From Ruminococcus flavefaciens (GTDB lineage: Bacteria; Bacillota; Clostridia; Oscillospirales; Ruminococcaceae), in NCBI RefSeq assembly GCF_900119075.1, contig NZ_FPIP01000006.1, forward strand, positions 90,632 to 154,631: DNA of 64,000 nt, written 5' to 3'. A program made the position numbers and the translations under genes. The notes below the pieces were generated by a model. The model searched no databases. It was not told the origin of the DNA and worked only from the letters and a program-made list of their open reading frames with translations. Below, in pieces: positions 22,237-31,756 of this stretch (position 1 is its first letter; every line of letters starts with the position of its first letter).

Positions 22237-22986
22237 TTACCCCCTGTTCCAGCGTCTTTTCTCTATGGCGATGTATGTCCATACGAGAAGCACGATTATT
22301 GCCGATGCAAAGAAGGTAAGGTCCGAAAGACGAATAAAGCCCTCAGAGAAGTAAGCGAATCTTGGCTGAGCTGCAAATGCGTAGATAACGGACTGCGCCT
22401 TGGGGAACTGTGACATGAAGCCTGAGTTTGCAAAGTCGTCGATAAAGAGGAGTATGAACATCACAACTTCACCGATGATAGCTGCGAGTATGGAGTTCTC
22501 GGTAAGTGCGGATATGAGCATACCCAGCGCTATGTACATGAGTCCCCAGCAGAAGATTCCGATATAGGCGCATATGAGCTGGCTCATTACTACCTCGCCC
22601 TTGATAGCTGTGATGATAGGGAAGATAAGAGTTCCTGCTATCATAAAGAGGTATACGGTAACGTTTGCAAGGAACTTTGCGATTACTATCTTTGCAACGC
22701 TGACGGGAGAGGTCATGAGCAGCACCTCTGTGCCGTTCTTGCGCTCGTCTGCGAATGTCCTCATGGTGAGGATAGGCAGCAGGAAGATAAAGTAGAGTAT
22801 TACCGAATAGAACATCTCGGTGAATGAGAAAGGCATTACGTTTGCACTGACTGAGCTGTTCTTGCCGAGGTCGCTTATCATATTAGCGATAGGGAGTGCG
22901 AAAAGCAGCAGGAAAAGCGCTGCTATAGCATATGCGAAAGGAGTGTAGAAGAAGGATTGCAGCTCCTTTTTATAAATAGGAAACAT
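22237..22986 (-). CDS. ABC-2 type permease (GldF-like)
   Basis: 249 residues with six predicted membrane helices; it begins MFPIYKKELQSFFYTPFAY, a common ABC-2 permease opening with an amphipathic helix. TFADERKNGTEVLLMTSPVS is the conserved first cytoplasmic loop of this family. It lies two bases after the ATPase gene and six before the GldG-like gene, so the four proteins should form one transporter complex. Confidence 0.9.
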   Translation of the reverse strand: MFPIYKKELQSFFYTPFAYAIAALFLLLFALPIANMISDLGKNSSVSANVMPFSFTEMFYSVILYFIFLLPILTMRTFADERKNGTEVLLMTSPVSVAKIVIAKFLANVTVYLFMIAGTLIFPIITAIKGEVVMSQLICAYIGIFCWGLMYIALGMLISALTENSILAAIIGEVVMFILLFIDDFANSGFMSQFPKAQSVIYAFAAQPRFAYFSEGFIRLSDLTFFASAIIVLLVWTYIAIEKRRWNRG

Positions 22987-22988
22987 GA

Positions 22989-24029
22989 TTATTCTTCCTC
23001 CTTTTCTTCTTCGTTTTCGTCTGACTCGTCCTCTGTGCCGCCCGACTCGTCGGGAGTCTCTTCAAGGAGCTCTTCAAGTCCCGACTTCTTGGCAGGACGG
23101 TTTATGAGCTCGATGAATACGCTTTCGAGGTTTGGCTTGTCCGCGTATATTTCGAGAATGCTTACGCCGTTCTTGATGCATTCAGCCATGATAGCGTCTC
23201 TTGCGGTGTCGAAGTCGCCCTCGAGCTGGACTGTGAATGCGTAAATGCTGCTGCCCTCGTCGTCAATGGCGGTTATCTCCTTGACTCCCTTTGTCATCTC
23301 GATTACCGACGCAGCCTTTGTTCTGTCGCCCTTGACCTTGATGTGGAGAGTGAGTGTCGAGGAGAAGGATTTCTCAAGATTCTCGATGGTGTCGATAGCT
23401 CTGATATCGCCCTTGTTGATGATGACGACGCGGTCGCATACTGCGCTGACTTCACTGAGGATATGGGAGCTGAATATAACGGAGTGCTCCTTTTTGAGGT
23501 CCTTGATGATAGCGCGGACCTCTGCTACCTGATTGGGATCGAGACCGACTGTAGGCTCATCGAGGATAAGGAACTTGGGATTGCCGAGAAGTGCCTGCGC
23601 AAAGCCGACACGCTGCTTGTAGCCCTTTGAAAGATTGCGTATGAGCTTGCCCTCAACGTCCTTGATCTTGAGAAGCTTCATAACGCGCTCTATCTCGTCC
23701 TTTCTATCACCTCTGGGCACTTGTTTCAGACCTGCGCAGAAGGAGAGGTACTCCTTTACCTTCATATCGGGATACACAGGCGGTATCTCGGGGAGATAGC
23801 CGATGTTCTTTTTGGCTTTAAGGGGCTCTTTAGTTATGTCGGCGCCGTAGATGCTGACAGTTCCGTCGGACATGGGCAGATAGCCTGCTATCATGTTCAT
23901 GGTTGTCGATTTGCCCGCTCCGTTGGGACCGAGGAAACCGAGGATCTCATTATCGTTTATTGTAAAGCTTATATGATTTACAGCACGGTTGCTGCCGTAA
24001 TACTTGGTAAGATTTTCAATAGTGATCAT
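22989..24029 (-). CDS. ABC transporter ATP-binding protein (GldA-like)
   Basis: 346 residues from the ATG at 24029, chosen because AGAAAGGAGCG lies just upstream; a longer form would translate that ribosome site. Walker A is GPNGAGKST, the signature is LSKGYKQRVGFAQALLG, and Walker B is FLILDEPTVGLDP. A C-terminal regulatory region (residues about 225-310) and a very acidic tail rich in Glu and Asp follow. First gene of the Gld-type operon. Its ribosome-site region is complementary to nine bases of the candidate small RNA. Confidence 0.93.
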   Translation of the reverse strand: MITIENLTKYYGSNRAVNHISFTINDNEILGFLGPNGAGKSTTMNMIAGYLPMSDGTVSIYGADITKEPLKAKKNIGYLPEIPPVYPDMKVKEYLSFCAGLKQVPRGDRKDEIERVMKLLKIKDVEGKLIRNLSKGYKQRVGFAQALLGNPKFLILDEPTVGLDPNQVAEVRAIIKDLKKEHSVIFSSHILSEVSAVCDRVVIINKGDIRAIDTIENLEKSFSSTLTLHIKVKGDRTKAASVIEMTKGVKEITAIDDEGSSIYAFTVQLEGDFDTARDAIMAECIKNGVSILEIYADKPNLESVFIELINRPAKKSGLEELLEETPDESGGTEDESDENEEEKEEE

Positions 24030-24088
24030 GAGGCGCTCCTTTCTGATCTTAAAAATCAAATATTTAATATAAAATAGTATACTATAGT

Positions 24089-24105
24089 GCAGTATAGCAT
24101 ACTGC
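24089..24105. promoter_or_regulatory. Palindromic operator-like site upstream of the ABC operon
   Basis: GCAGTAT AGC ATACTGC, a perfect seven-base-arm palindrome, overlaps TATACT-type -10 sequences on the minus strand about 60 bp before the ABC operon start codon. A second partial palindrome (GTATACTATAG) adjoins it at 24078-24088. The rest of 24106-24432 is A/T-rich with no gene that I can see. Confidence 0.4.
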
Positions 24106-24432
24106 TTTATTATTACAGAATAATATTAACGTGGGATTAACAAAATATGAATAAAATGTTAATTCCAGCGATATTGGTCAAAGACTTTACGCGGTGCGGA
24201 CACATAGCCTCAAGTATATATTATAGCCGAAGTGTGTGGGTTTTGTGAGAGATTATTGAGTTTGAGATGAATGTTTTGACTTTAAGTTCGTTTACGGAAT
24301 TTGTTAATATTTCGTTAACATATAGGGAAAACCTTGGATTTTTCGGGTAGACAAAATGTACAAAAATGGATTTGCTATTGTGTGCATTGCAACAAAAATG
24401 ACTTTGGCGGATTGGTAAAACAACCTAAACTG

Positions 24433-24461
24433 TTGACACAAAGTTAAAGGTGGGCTATAAT
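24433..24461 (+). promoter_or_regulatory. Strong promoter of the GH48 gene
   Basis: TTGACA (24433-24438), 17 bp, TATAAT (24456-24461), a full consensus. It gives a leader of about 140 bases with two hairpins (GAAAATAC/GTATTTTC near 24501-24530, then CTCCCCGAAA/TTTCAGGGGG near 24538-24563). Confidence 0.85.
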
Positions 24462-24610
24462 TATCTTGAAAATAGTTTGAGAATTGTGTGTAGTCTGCGT
24501 GAAAATACACACAGTGTACGAAGTATTTTCGTATGCGCTCCCCGAAACATCGCTTTCAGGGGGCAATTAACCATTTTTTAAACCTATACTACAGAGAGGG
24601 GTAAAAAACA

Positions 24611-27175
24611 ATGATAAGCAAAAAGAATAAGGCTCTCGCAGCAGGCATTCTTGCTGCTGCAATGTCTGCTTCAGCAGTAATGCCTGTTATGGCATCAGCT
24701 GCTCCTACAGCAGAGGCTGCAAAGTCTAACGGCTCTTACAAAGAGATGTTCTCATCACTTTATGATGACGTTATTACAAACGGTGTTCAGAACGGATATC
24801 TCAGCAGCCAGACTAATGGTTCGGGCTTCGGAATCCCTTACCATTCAGTAGAGACATTCATCGTTGAGGCTCCTGACTACGGTCACGAGACAACTTCTGA
24901 GGCTATGTCCTACATCGTTTGGATGGCAGCTATGCACGATGTTCTCGAGGGAACAGGCACAGCAAGCGACATCAAGAAGGCTTGGAACACAATGGAGGCT
25001 ATGATCCCTGGCTGGTCAAAGGCTTCAGGCAGAACAGATGTTAAGTATGATACAATCTGGAAGCAGTCAAGACTCAAGGCTGATACAGCTGAGGAAGGTG
25101 ACCTTCCTACTGACTATCCTACAAAGCAGCCACAGGTTGACGCTATCAACCCAATGTTCGATACATTCAAGTCTGCATACGGCAGCGATAACGGTTACTA
25201 TCTCATGAACTGGCTCGCTGACGTTGATGACTGGTATGGTTTCGGCGGAAGCGGTAAGTTCACATTTATCAACACCTTCCAGAGAGGTGAGCAGGAGTCT
25301 TGTTTCGAGACTGTTCCGGCTCCTTGTCTTGAAGAGCTCAAATATGGTATGGAGAGCAGCGGCGATAACGGCAACGGTATCAAGGCTATCTTCAACGGTA
25401 TCGGCAAGGTACCAAAGCAGTACTCATTCACAAACGCTCCTGACGCTGAGGATCGTGCTATCCAGGCTATCTACTTCGCTAACCAGAACGGCGTAGACTG
25501 CGGCGAGATCTCAGGTCTTGCAGGTAAGATGGGTGACCAGTGCCGTAACGATATGTTCGATAAGTACTATAAGGCTATCGCTAAGGATACAAAGCTCACA
25601 TCTTCATCAGCAGGCATGGATTCCAAGCACTATCTCATGGCTTGGTACACAGCTTGGGGCGGAGCTCTCGGCAACTACGACTGGGCTTGGCAGATCGGCT
25701 GCTCACATTCACATCAGTTCTATCAGAATCCTCTCGCTGCTTACGCTCTTCTCTATGATGAGGGCATCAACAGCGGTATGAAGGGTAAGGACGCTGCAAC
25801 AGACTATAAGGAGTCTCTCAAGCGTCAGATCGAAATGTATCAGTGGCTCCAGTCTAAGGACGGTCCTTTCGCAGGTGGTTGTACAAACAGCTGGAGAGGT
25901 CGTTACGAGGAGTATCCTTCAGGTCACGCTACATTCTATGAGATGGCTTACGTTCCACATCCTGTATACGCAGATCCTGGTTCAAACCACTGGATCGGTA
26001 ACCAGGTATGGTCAACACAGCGTCTCTGTGAGCTCTATTACTATGTAACCAAGGACGGCGATAAGAGCGGTCAGACATACGGCGGACTCAAGCTCGACGA
26101 GGCTCTTGATAAGCTTCTTGAGAGATGGATCGGCTGGTTCGAGGAGAATACACACTTCAACTGGACAGATCCTGAGGGCCACAAGTACAGCTATTGTATC
26201 CCTGCAACTCTTGACTGGGGTTCAAGCGATACAGACTATACTTGCACACCTGATACATGGACAGGTACATACAGCGAGAGTGCTAACCAGAAGCTCACCT
26301 GCAAGATCGGCGGCTATGGTCAGGGAGACGTTGGATGCGTATCCTCACTCTGTAATACACTTATCTACTATGCAAAGGCTAAGGGCGTAGATGCTAAGTA
26401 CGCTACTGAGGAAGGCACATCTGTTGCTGAAAAGGGTCTCTACCTTGCTAACAGACTCCTCTCTGCTCAGTATAATCAGGGCCGTGACGATATCGGTCTC
26501 ACATTTACAGACAGCAACCCAAGCCTCAAGAGAGTATTCCACGAGGAAGTTTATATTCCAAAGGAGTACAGCGGTACAATGCCTGACGGTTCTAAGCTTG
26601 AGTACGGCGCTACATTCTCATCTATCCGTAAGAACTACGAGAAGGATGAGATGTGGCAGGAAGCTAAGAAGTATGACGAAGGCAAGGGCGAAGATAACAA
26701 CGGCGACGGAACAGTTGATATCAAGGACTTCCAGTTCCAGTATCACAGATTCTGGCACGCTGGCGACGCTATCGTTGCTTACGGTACAATGGCACTTCTC
26801 TATCCTGAGGTTAAGCCACTTCCTGATCCTGATGACGTTACAACAACTACAACTACAACAAGCACAACAACTACTACAACTACAAGTGTAACTACAACTA
26901 CAACAGACAAGAAGCCTGATGATGTTAAGGCTACACTTTGGGGCGACGCTAACTGCGATAAGGACGTTGATATGTCAGACGTTGTACTTATCATGCAGAA
27001 CCTTGCTAACCCGAACAAGTACGGTCTTAACGGTTCTGATGACAAGCACATCACAGAGCAGGGCCTTGCTAATGCTGACGTTGCTGAGCACGGCGACGGC
27101 GTAACAGCCGGAGACGCTCTCCGCATTCAGGAGTACCTCCTCAAGAAGGTTGCATCTCTTGATCCTACTAAGTAA
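24611..27175 (+). CDS. Secreted GH48 cellulase with dockerin
   Basis: 854 residues. Signal peptide (residues 1 to about 31, ending VMASA), a GH48 catalytic module (about 40-735), a Thr-rich linker (about 743-766), and a C-terminal dockerin (about 773-854). GH48 enzymes are processive cellobiohydrolases and usually the most abundant enzyme of a cellulosome. Matching stretches include VETFIVEAPDYGHETTSEA, GNYDWAWQIGCSHSHQFYQNP and NSWRGRYEEYPSGHATFYEMAY. The dockerin loops are DANCDKDVDMSD and NADVAEHGDGVTAGD. It is monocistronic with its own promoter and terminator. Confidence 0.97.
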   Translation: MISKKNKALAAGILAAAMSASAVMPVMASAAPTAEAAKSNGSYKEMFSSLYDDVITNGVQNGYLSSQTNGSGFGIPYHSVETFIVEAPDYGHETTSEAMSYIVWMAAMHDVLEGTGTASDIKKAWNTMEAMIPGWSKASGRTDVKYDTIWKQSRLKADTAEEGDLPTDYPTKQPQVDAINPMFDTFKSAYGSDNGYYLMNWLADVDDWYGFGGSGKFTFINTFQRGEQESCFETVPAPCLEELKYGMESSGDNGNGIKAIFNGIGKVPKQYSFTNAPDAEDRAIQAIYFANQNGVDCGEISGLAGKMGDQCRNDMFDKYYKAIAKDTKLTSSSAGMDSKHYLMAWYTAWGGALGNYDWAWQIGCSHSHQFYQNPLAAYALLYDEGINSGMKGKDAATDYKESLKRQIEMYQWLQSKDGPFAGGCTNSWRGRYEEYPSGHATFYEMAYVPHPVYADPGSNHWIGNQVWSTQRLCELYYYVTKDGDKSGQTYGGLKLDEALDKLLERWIGWFEENTHFNWTDPEGHKYSYCIPATLDWGSSDTDYTCTPDTWTGTYSESANQKLTCKIGGYGQGDVGCVSSLCNTLIYYAKAKGVDAKYATEEGTSVAEKGLYLANRLLSAQYNQGRDDIGLTFTDSNPSLKRVFHEEVYIPKEYSGTMPDGSKLEYGATFSSIRKNYEKDEMWQEAKKYDEGKGEDNNGDGTVDIKDFQFQYHRFWHAGDAIVAYGTMALLYPEVKPLPDPDDVTTTTTTTSTTTTTTTSVTTTTTDKKPDDVKATLWGDANCDKDVDMSDVVLIMQNLANPNKYGLNGSDDKHITEQGLANADVAEHGDGVTAGDALRIQEYLLKKVASLDPTK

Positions 27176-27194
27176 TTAGTATATAGAATCATTA

Positions 27195-27226
27195 AAGCTG
27201 CACGGCGAAAGCTGTGCAGCTTTTTT
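27195..27226 (+). terminator. Terminator of the GH48 gene
   Basis: Stem AAGCTGCACGGC with GCTGTGCAGCTT around a GAAA loop, ending in six T. Confidence 0.9.
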
Positions 27227-27269
27227 ATGTCCACAGGGGCTGAAATGGGCAATATTTTCAGAAAAACCC

Positions 27270-27298
27270 TTGCATTTTAGCAGGAATAATGTTATAAT
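27270..27298 (+). promoter_or_regulatory. Promoter of the yicC-to-spoVM gene run
   Basis: TTGCAT (27270-27275), 17 bp, TATAAT (27293-27298). It is the first promoter ahead of the tightly packed genes from yicC onward. Confidence 0.7.
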
Positions 27299-27348
27299 AT
27301 TAGAATAGCATATCTATGCGAATAAATAAAAAGAAAGCAGGCGATAAG

Positions 27349-28227
27349 GTGCTTAGAAGTATGACAGGCTACGGAAGAGCGCAGCAGATACTTAACGGAC
27401 GGGATATTCTCGTGGAGATTCGCTCCGTGAACCATAGATATTATGAGTATTCTTCAAGAGTTCCAAGAACTTACAGTTATATAGATGAAAAACTCAAGGC
27501 TTTGCTGAAAACGGGCATCTCCCGCGGTAAGGTGGAGGTAGCGGTAACTATCAACAACATCGAGGGCAAGGACGCTGAGATAGCTATCAACAAGGGCGCT
27601 GCTCAGGGCTATGTGGACGCTCTCAGAGGCATTGCCGACGAGCTGGGTGTTGAGGACGATATCACGCTCTCAAAGCTCATGAAGCTCCCCGATATATTCA
27701 ATATACAGAAAACTCCCGACGATGAGGAGCAGGTATGGGAGGACGTTTCCGCAGTTGCTTCCGAAGCTATACAGCGCTTCGTTGAAATGAGACAGGTTGA
27801 GGGTGAACGCCTGAAAGCCGATGTCACCGAAAAGGCTGAGGGTATCCTCAATATGGTATCCAAGGTAGAGGAGCTGTCTCCAAAGACCGTTGAAAACTAC
27901 AGGAACCGCCTTTACAAGAAGCTCAGCGAGGTTCTCGAGGGCAAGGATATAGACGACCAGAGAGTCCTCACGGAAGCTGCTGTTTTTGCTGAGAAAATTG
28001 CTGTTGACGAGGAGACTGTACGCCTGAGAAGCCATATCGCTCAGCTGGAATCAATGCTGGCAAGCGACGAGGCTGTAGGCAGAAAGCTGGACTTCATCGT
28101 TCAGGAGATGAACCGCGAGGTAAACACTATCGGCTCAAAGGCTCAGGACCTCAATATCACAAAGGTAGTCGTTGATATGAAGGCTGAGATAGAGAAGATA
28201 CGCGAGCAGATACAGAATATAGAGTAA
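27349..28227 (+). CDS. yicC: YicC family endoribonuclease-like protein
   Basis: 292 residues from the GTG at 27349, giving MLRSMTGYGRA, the typical family start; an ATG at 27316 would add 11 residues not found in the family. YicC proteins are linked to RNA degradation in enterobacteria. Motifs seen: SMTGYGRAQ, EIRSVNHRYYEYSSRVPR, and the C-terminal GRKLDFIVQEMNREVNTIGSKA followed by KAEIEKIREQIQNIE. It heads a remA-gmk-rpoZ-priA cluster, the standard Firmicutes order. Confidence 0.93.
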   Translation: MLRSMTGYGRAQQILNGRDILVEIRSVNHRYYEYSSRVPRTYSYIDEKLKALLKTGISRGKVEVAVTINNIEGKDAEIAINKGAAQGYVDALRGIADELGVEDDITLSKLMKLPDIFNIQKTPDDEEQVWEDVSAVASEAIQRFVEMRQVEGERLKADVTEKAEGILNMVSKVEELSPKTVENYRNRLYKKLSEVLEGKDIDDQRVLTEAAVFAEKIAVDEETVRLRSHIAQLESMLASDEAVGRKLDFIVQEMNREVNTIGSKAQDLNITKVVVDMKAEIEKIREQIQNIE

Positions 28228-28230
28228 GCT

Positions 28231-28488
28231 ATGAAACTGATAAATATTGGCTACGGAAATATGGTGTCGGCAGACAGGATAGTTACTATCGTAAGTCCCG
28301 AGTCTGCTCCCATAAAGCGCCTCGTTCAGGAGGCTCGCGACGACGGCAGAGCCGTTGACGCAACTTACGGACGCAAAACAAGAGCCGTTATGATAATGGA
28401 CAGCGGTCATATTATACTGTCCTCACTCATTACGGATACTCTTGCGGCAAGAATAAACGGTTCGGGAGGTTCGGACGAAGATGAATAA
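28231..28488 (+). CDS. remA: RemA-like DNA-binding regulator (DUF370)
   Basis: 85 residues, with [23 protein letters not shown] and [22 protein letters not shown], both typical of RemA/DUF370. In Bacillus, RemA activates matrix and osmoprotection operons. It lies between yicC and gmk, as in many Firmicutes, and its last eight bases overlap gmk. The acidic tail SGGSDEDE is lineage-specific. Confidence 0.92.
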   Translation: MKLINIGYGNMVSADRIVTIVSPESAPIKRLVQEARDDGRAVDATYGRKTRAVMIMDSGHIILSSLITDTLAARINGSGGSDEDE

Positions 28489-29086
28489 AGGCAGACTTAT
28501 AGTTTTTTCTGCGCCGTCAGGCTGCGGAAAGGGCACTATGCTGGAGGAGATACTCAAGGACAAGAGTTTTGCGATATCTGTTTCGGCTACTACAAGAGCT
28601 CCCCGTGAGGGCGAAAAGGACGGTGTGAATTATCACTTCCTTACCCGTGAGGACTTCGAGCAGAGAATCGCCGACGGCAAGTTCATCGAACACGCCGAGT
28701 ACTGCCAGAACCTCTACGGTACTCTTTCCAGCGAGGTGGACGGCAGACTGGAACAGGGACTCAACGTTATCCTCGAAATAGAGCCGCAGGGCGCTATGAA
28801 GATACGCGAGAAGCGTCCCGACGCGGTATTTATATTCGTTGTTCCGCCGTCGATAAACGAGCTCCGCCGCAGACTCAAAAAGCGCGGCACCGAGACCGAC
28901 GAGGTCATCGAGGAGCGCGTTTCCAAGGCAGCTTGGGAGATATCTCAGGCTGAAAAGTATGATTACGTTATCGTCAATGACGCCCTTGAGGACGCTGTAA
29001 GCGACTTCTTCGCAGTTATCCGCGGAGAACAGCTGAAAGTGGACTACTCGGGAGATATTATAAATGAGGTGTTGAAAAATGCTTAG
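28481..29086 (+). CDS. gmk: Guanylate kinase
   Basis: 201 residues. It phosphorylates GMP to GDP. P-loop [11 protein letters not shown] at residues 9-19, then the GMP-binding segment [17 protein letters not shown] and the lid [17 protein letters not shown]. The length is normal. It overlaps both remA and rpoZ by a few bases. Confidence 0.97.
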   Translation: MNKGRLIVFSAPSGCGKGTMLEEILKDKSFAISVSATTRAPREGEKDGVNYHFLTREDFEQRIADGKFIEHAEYCQNLYGTLSSEVDGRLEQGLNVILEIEPQGAMKIREKRPDAVFIFVVPPSINELRRRLKKRGTETDEVIEERVSKAAWEISQAEKYDYVIVNDALEDAVSDFFAVIRGEQLKVDYSGDIINEVLKNA

Positions 29087-29288
29087 ACCAGCAGTAAACC
29101 AGATTATCACAAAGAATGAGAGCTGTTATTCTCTCGTTATCGCAGTTGCAAAGCGTGCAAGACAGATCTCAGAGGAGCTCTATGAAAAGGGCGAGACTCT
29201 TGAGGAAAAGCCTGTTAAGACAGCTGTTGAGGAGCTTGCAAGCGGCAAGTGCAAGATAGTGAACACAGCTCCGACTATCAGCGAATAA
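29079..29288 (+). CDS. rpoZ: RNA polymerase omega subunit
   Basis: 69 residues. It helps assemble RNA polymerase. The conserved core NESCYSLVIAVAKRARQI and the later KPVKTAVEELASG are visible. It follows gmk with an eight-base overlap, and its stop codon TAA shares one base with the priA start (TAATG). Confidence 0.95.
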   Translation: MLRPAVNQIITKNESCYSLVIAVAKRARQISEELYEKGETLEEKPVKTAVEELASGKCKIVNTAPTISE

Positions 29289-31738
29289 TGCCCCTTACAG
29301 CGGAGGTAGCAGTCAGCGGAACAGCCTATTCCTTTGATATGCTGTTCAGCTATGCTGTGCCCGAAAAGCTTGCGGCAAAAACTGCCTGCGGCTGTCGGGT
29401 GCTGGTACCCTTCGGAAAAGGAAATAAGCGCAGGATAGGCGTGGTGATGAAGCTCACCGAGGGCGATACAGCCCGTCTGAAGCCCCTTGTATCCCTTGTG
29501 GACGAGGAGCCTGTTGTCTCAGAGGAGCTTCTGCGGCTTGCTCTATATCTCAGGGAGCAGACCTTCTGTACCTACTATGACGCAGTAAAGACCATGCTCC
29601 CACCTGCAATGAGCGTAAGCACTAAGGAAACGTTCAGGCTTGTTAAGAATTTCACGGGCGCTGGATCGCTGAGTCCTGCGGCGGCGGAATTGCTTGACAG
29701 ACTTGCCTGTATTACGGACAATAAGGAACTGAACGCTGTTATTGAGGAGCATATCATCGAAAACGGCAGGCGGCTCCCTGACGAGCTCTGCGACGCAGGC
29801 GCCATGGACTCGGACAATGTGTTCAGACAGGCGGTCGGCGACGCGGCAGTGAGAATGGTGCGGCTTTCCGACAAGTACATGAGCGCTCCCGAGAGCTTTG
29901 ACCTTACTCCGAAGCAGAAGCAGGTAGCGGAATTTCTCAGCGAGTACGGCTCTGCGGCGGTACGTGAGGCGGCATATATGTGCGGCGTTACGGAGTCCGT
30001 GGTGAAGCGGCTCTGCGCAGGCGGAGCGGCTGAGGAGTACGAAGCAGAGGTGCTGAGACGAGTTGAGGGCGATGCTGAGGAGAAAAGGCGTCCCGAGGAC
30101 ATTGTTCTTTCTCCAGAACAGCAAAAGGCTCACGACGCGGTGCTGGCACAGCTTCATGAGCGCAAGCCTGCGGTATTTCTGCTCCACGGCGTTACGGGAA
30201 GCGGCAAGACCTCGGTCTTTGAGAAGCTCATAGACGACACGGTGAAAATGGGACGGCAGGCAATGCTGCTCATTCCCGAGATAGGTCTTACGCCTCAGAT
30301 ACTCAAGCGTTTCCGCTCGCTTTTCGGTGAAAGAGTAGCCGTTATCCACAGCGGTCTCTCTCTCGGTCAGAGGCTTGACGAGTACAAGCGCATAAAGCGC
30401 GGCGACGCGGATATAGTAATAGGTACGCGAAGCGCTGTTTTTGCTCCGCTCAGTAATATCGGCATTATCATAATCGACGAGGAGGGCGAGCGTTCCTACA
30501 AATCGGACAGCTCCCCGAGATATACCACCCATGACATCGCCAAGCAGCGCTGTGCTTATCATAACTGCGCACTTCTGCTGGCTTCGGCAACTCCTTCTAT
30601 CGAGAGCTACTACCTTGCCGAAAGGGGAGCGTACAGACTTCTCGAAATGAAGGAAAGATACGGCAATGCGCCCCTGCCCGAGGTGAGTATCATTGATATG
30701 AACCTTGAGCGCGAGGCAGGCAACCGCAAGGAATTCAGCCGCAAACTGGCTGAGGAGATAAGCGCCAATCTGAAAAACGGCGAGCAGTCAATACTGCTGC
30801 TGAACAGGCGCGGCTATCATACCATTATAAGCTGCTGCGACTGCTATCAGCCCGTGTACTGCCCCAATTGCTCGGTACCGCTGACATACCACAAGAAAAA
30901 CGACAAGCTGATGTGCCACTACTGCGGCTACGTCAGTCCGCCTGTAGACACCTGCCCGTCCTGCGGCTCAAAGCACCTGAAAAATATGGGCTTCGGCACC
31001 CAGAAGCTGGAGGAGGAGCTCTCAACGTTCTTTCCGTCCGCGCGTATCCTGCGCATGGACGCGGATACTACGTTCTCGCGGTATTCCTACGAGAAGAGCT
31101 TCACGGACTTCCGCGACGGCAGATACGACATAATGATAGGCACTCAGATGATAGGCAAGGGACTGGATTTCCCCAACGTTACGCTGGTTGGAGTCCTCTC
31201 AGTCGACAAGGCTCTGTATGCGGGAGATTTCCGAAGCTATGAGCGAACCTTTTCCCTTATCACTCAGGTGGTGGGACGAGGGGGACGCGGTGAGCGCCGC
31301 GGACGCGCTATACTACAGACCTTTATCCCCGAGCACTACATCATGAACCTTGCAGCCGCTCAGGACTACAAGGGATTCTACAACGAGGAAATAGCTATCC
31401 GCCGCGCGATGATATTTCCGCCCCTCTGCGATATGTGCATTTTCTGCTTTTCGGGAAATGAGGACATATCCGTAAGGCTGGGCGCGGAGGCGGTGCTGCG
31501 GCTTATGAACGGGAAATTAAGGGAATTGCAGCCTAAAACTCCCGTGAGAGTACTGGGACCTGTCCGCTGCTCATACGGCAGGATAAACGGCAAGTACCGC
31601 TACAGGATAATAATGAAATGCAAGAACAGCGCCGAAATGAGAGGCTTCATCAGAGAAGTCCTTACAGAGTCGGCAAAGCTGAAGGAAATGAAAGGCGTCG
31701 CTCTTTACGCCGATATTAACGGCGATGTGGGCGTATAA
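29288..31738 (+). CDS. priA: Primosomal protein N' (PriA helicase)
   Basis: 816 residues from the ATG overlapping the rpoZ stop. PriA restarts stalled replication forks as a 3'-5' helicase. Visible are the N-terminal 3'BD (AVSGTAYSFDMLFSYAVPE), Walker A HGVTGSGKTSVFEKL, GTRSAVFAP, eight zinc-binding cysteines (CCDCYQPVYCPNC, CHYCGY, CPSCGS), and GTQMIGKGLDFPNVTLVGV. Walker B reads DEEGERSYKSD (residues 397-407) where Escherichia coli has DEEH; substitutions at this His may be common in Clostridia. Confidence 0.96.
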   Translation: MPLTAEVAVSGTAYSFDMLFSYAVPEKLAAKTACGCRVLVPFGKGNKRRIGVVMKLTEGDTARLKPLVSLVDEEPVVSEELLRLALYLREQTFCTYYDAVKTMLPPAMSVSTKETFRLVKNFTGAGSLSPAAAELLDRLACITDNKELNAVIEEHIIENGRRLPDELCDAGAMDSDNVFRQAVGDAAVRMVRLSDKYMSAPESFDLTPKQKQVAEFLSEYGSAAVREAAYMCGVTESVVKRLCAGGAAEEYEAEVLRRVEGDAEEKRRPEDIVLSPEQQKAHDAVLAQLHERKPAVFLLHGVTGSGKTSVFEKLIDDTVKMGRQAMLLIPEIGLTPQILKRFRSLFGERVAVIHSGLSLGQRLDEYKRIKRGDADIVIGTRSAVFAPLSNIGIIIIDEEGERSYKSDSSPRYTTHDIAKQRCAYHNCALLLASATPSIESYYLAERGAYRLLEMKERYGNAPLPEVSIIDMNLEREAGNRKEFSRKLAEEISANLKNGEQSILLLNRRGYHTIISCCDCYQPVYCPNCSVPLTYHKKNDKLMCHYCGYVSPPVDTCPSCGSKHLKNMGFGTQKLEEELSTFFPSARILRMDADTTFSRYSYEKSFTDFRDGRYDIMIGTQMIGKGLDFPNVTLVGVLSVDKALYAGDFRSYERTFSLITQVVGRGGRGERRGRAILQTFIPEHYIMNLAAAQDYKGFYNEEIAIRRAMIFPPLCDMCIFCFSGNEDISVRLGAEAVLRLMNGKLRELQPKTPVRVLGPVRCSYGRINGKYRYRIIMKCKNSAEMRGFIREVLTESAKLKEMKGVALYADINGDVGV

Positions 31739-31756
31739 TAGAAAAGGATAGATAAT

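Noticed and set aside
26838..27126. Antisense reading frame opposite the Thr-rich linker of the GH48 enzyme
   Set aside because: It is a low-complexity Val-rich shadow of the ACA/ACT linker codons.
29543..30562. Long minus-strand frame inside priA
   Set aside because: priA motifs occupy the plus strand throughout, and the minus frame has no ribosome site or family features.
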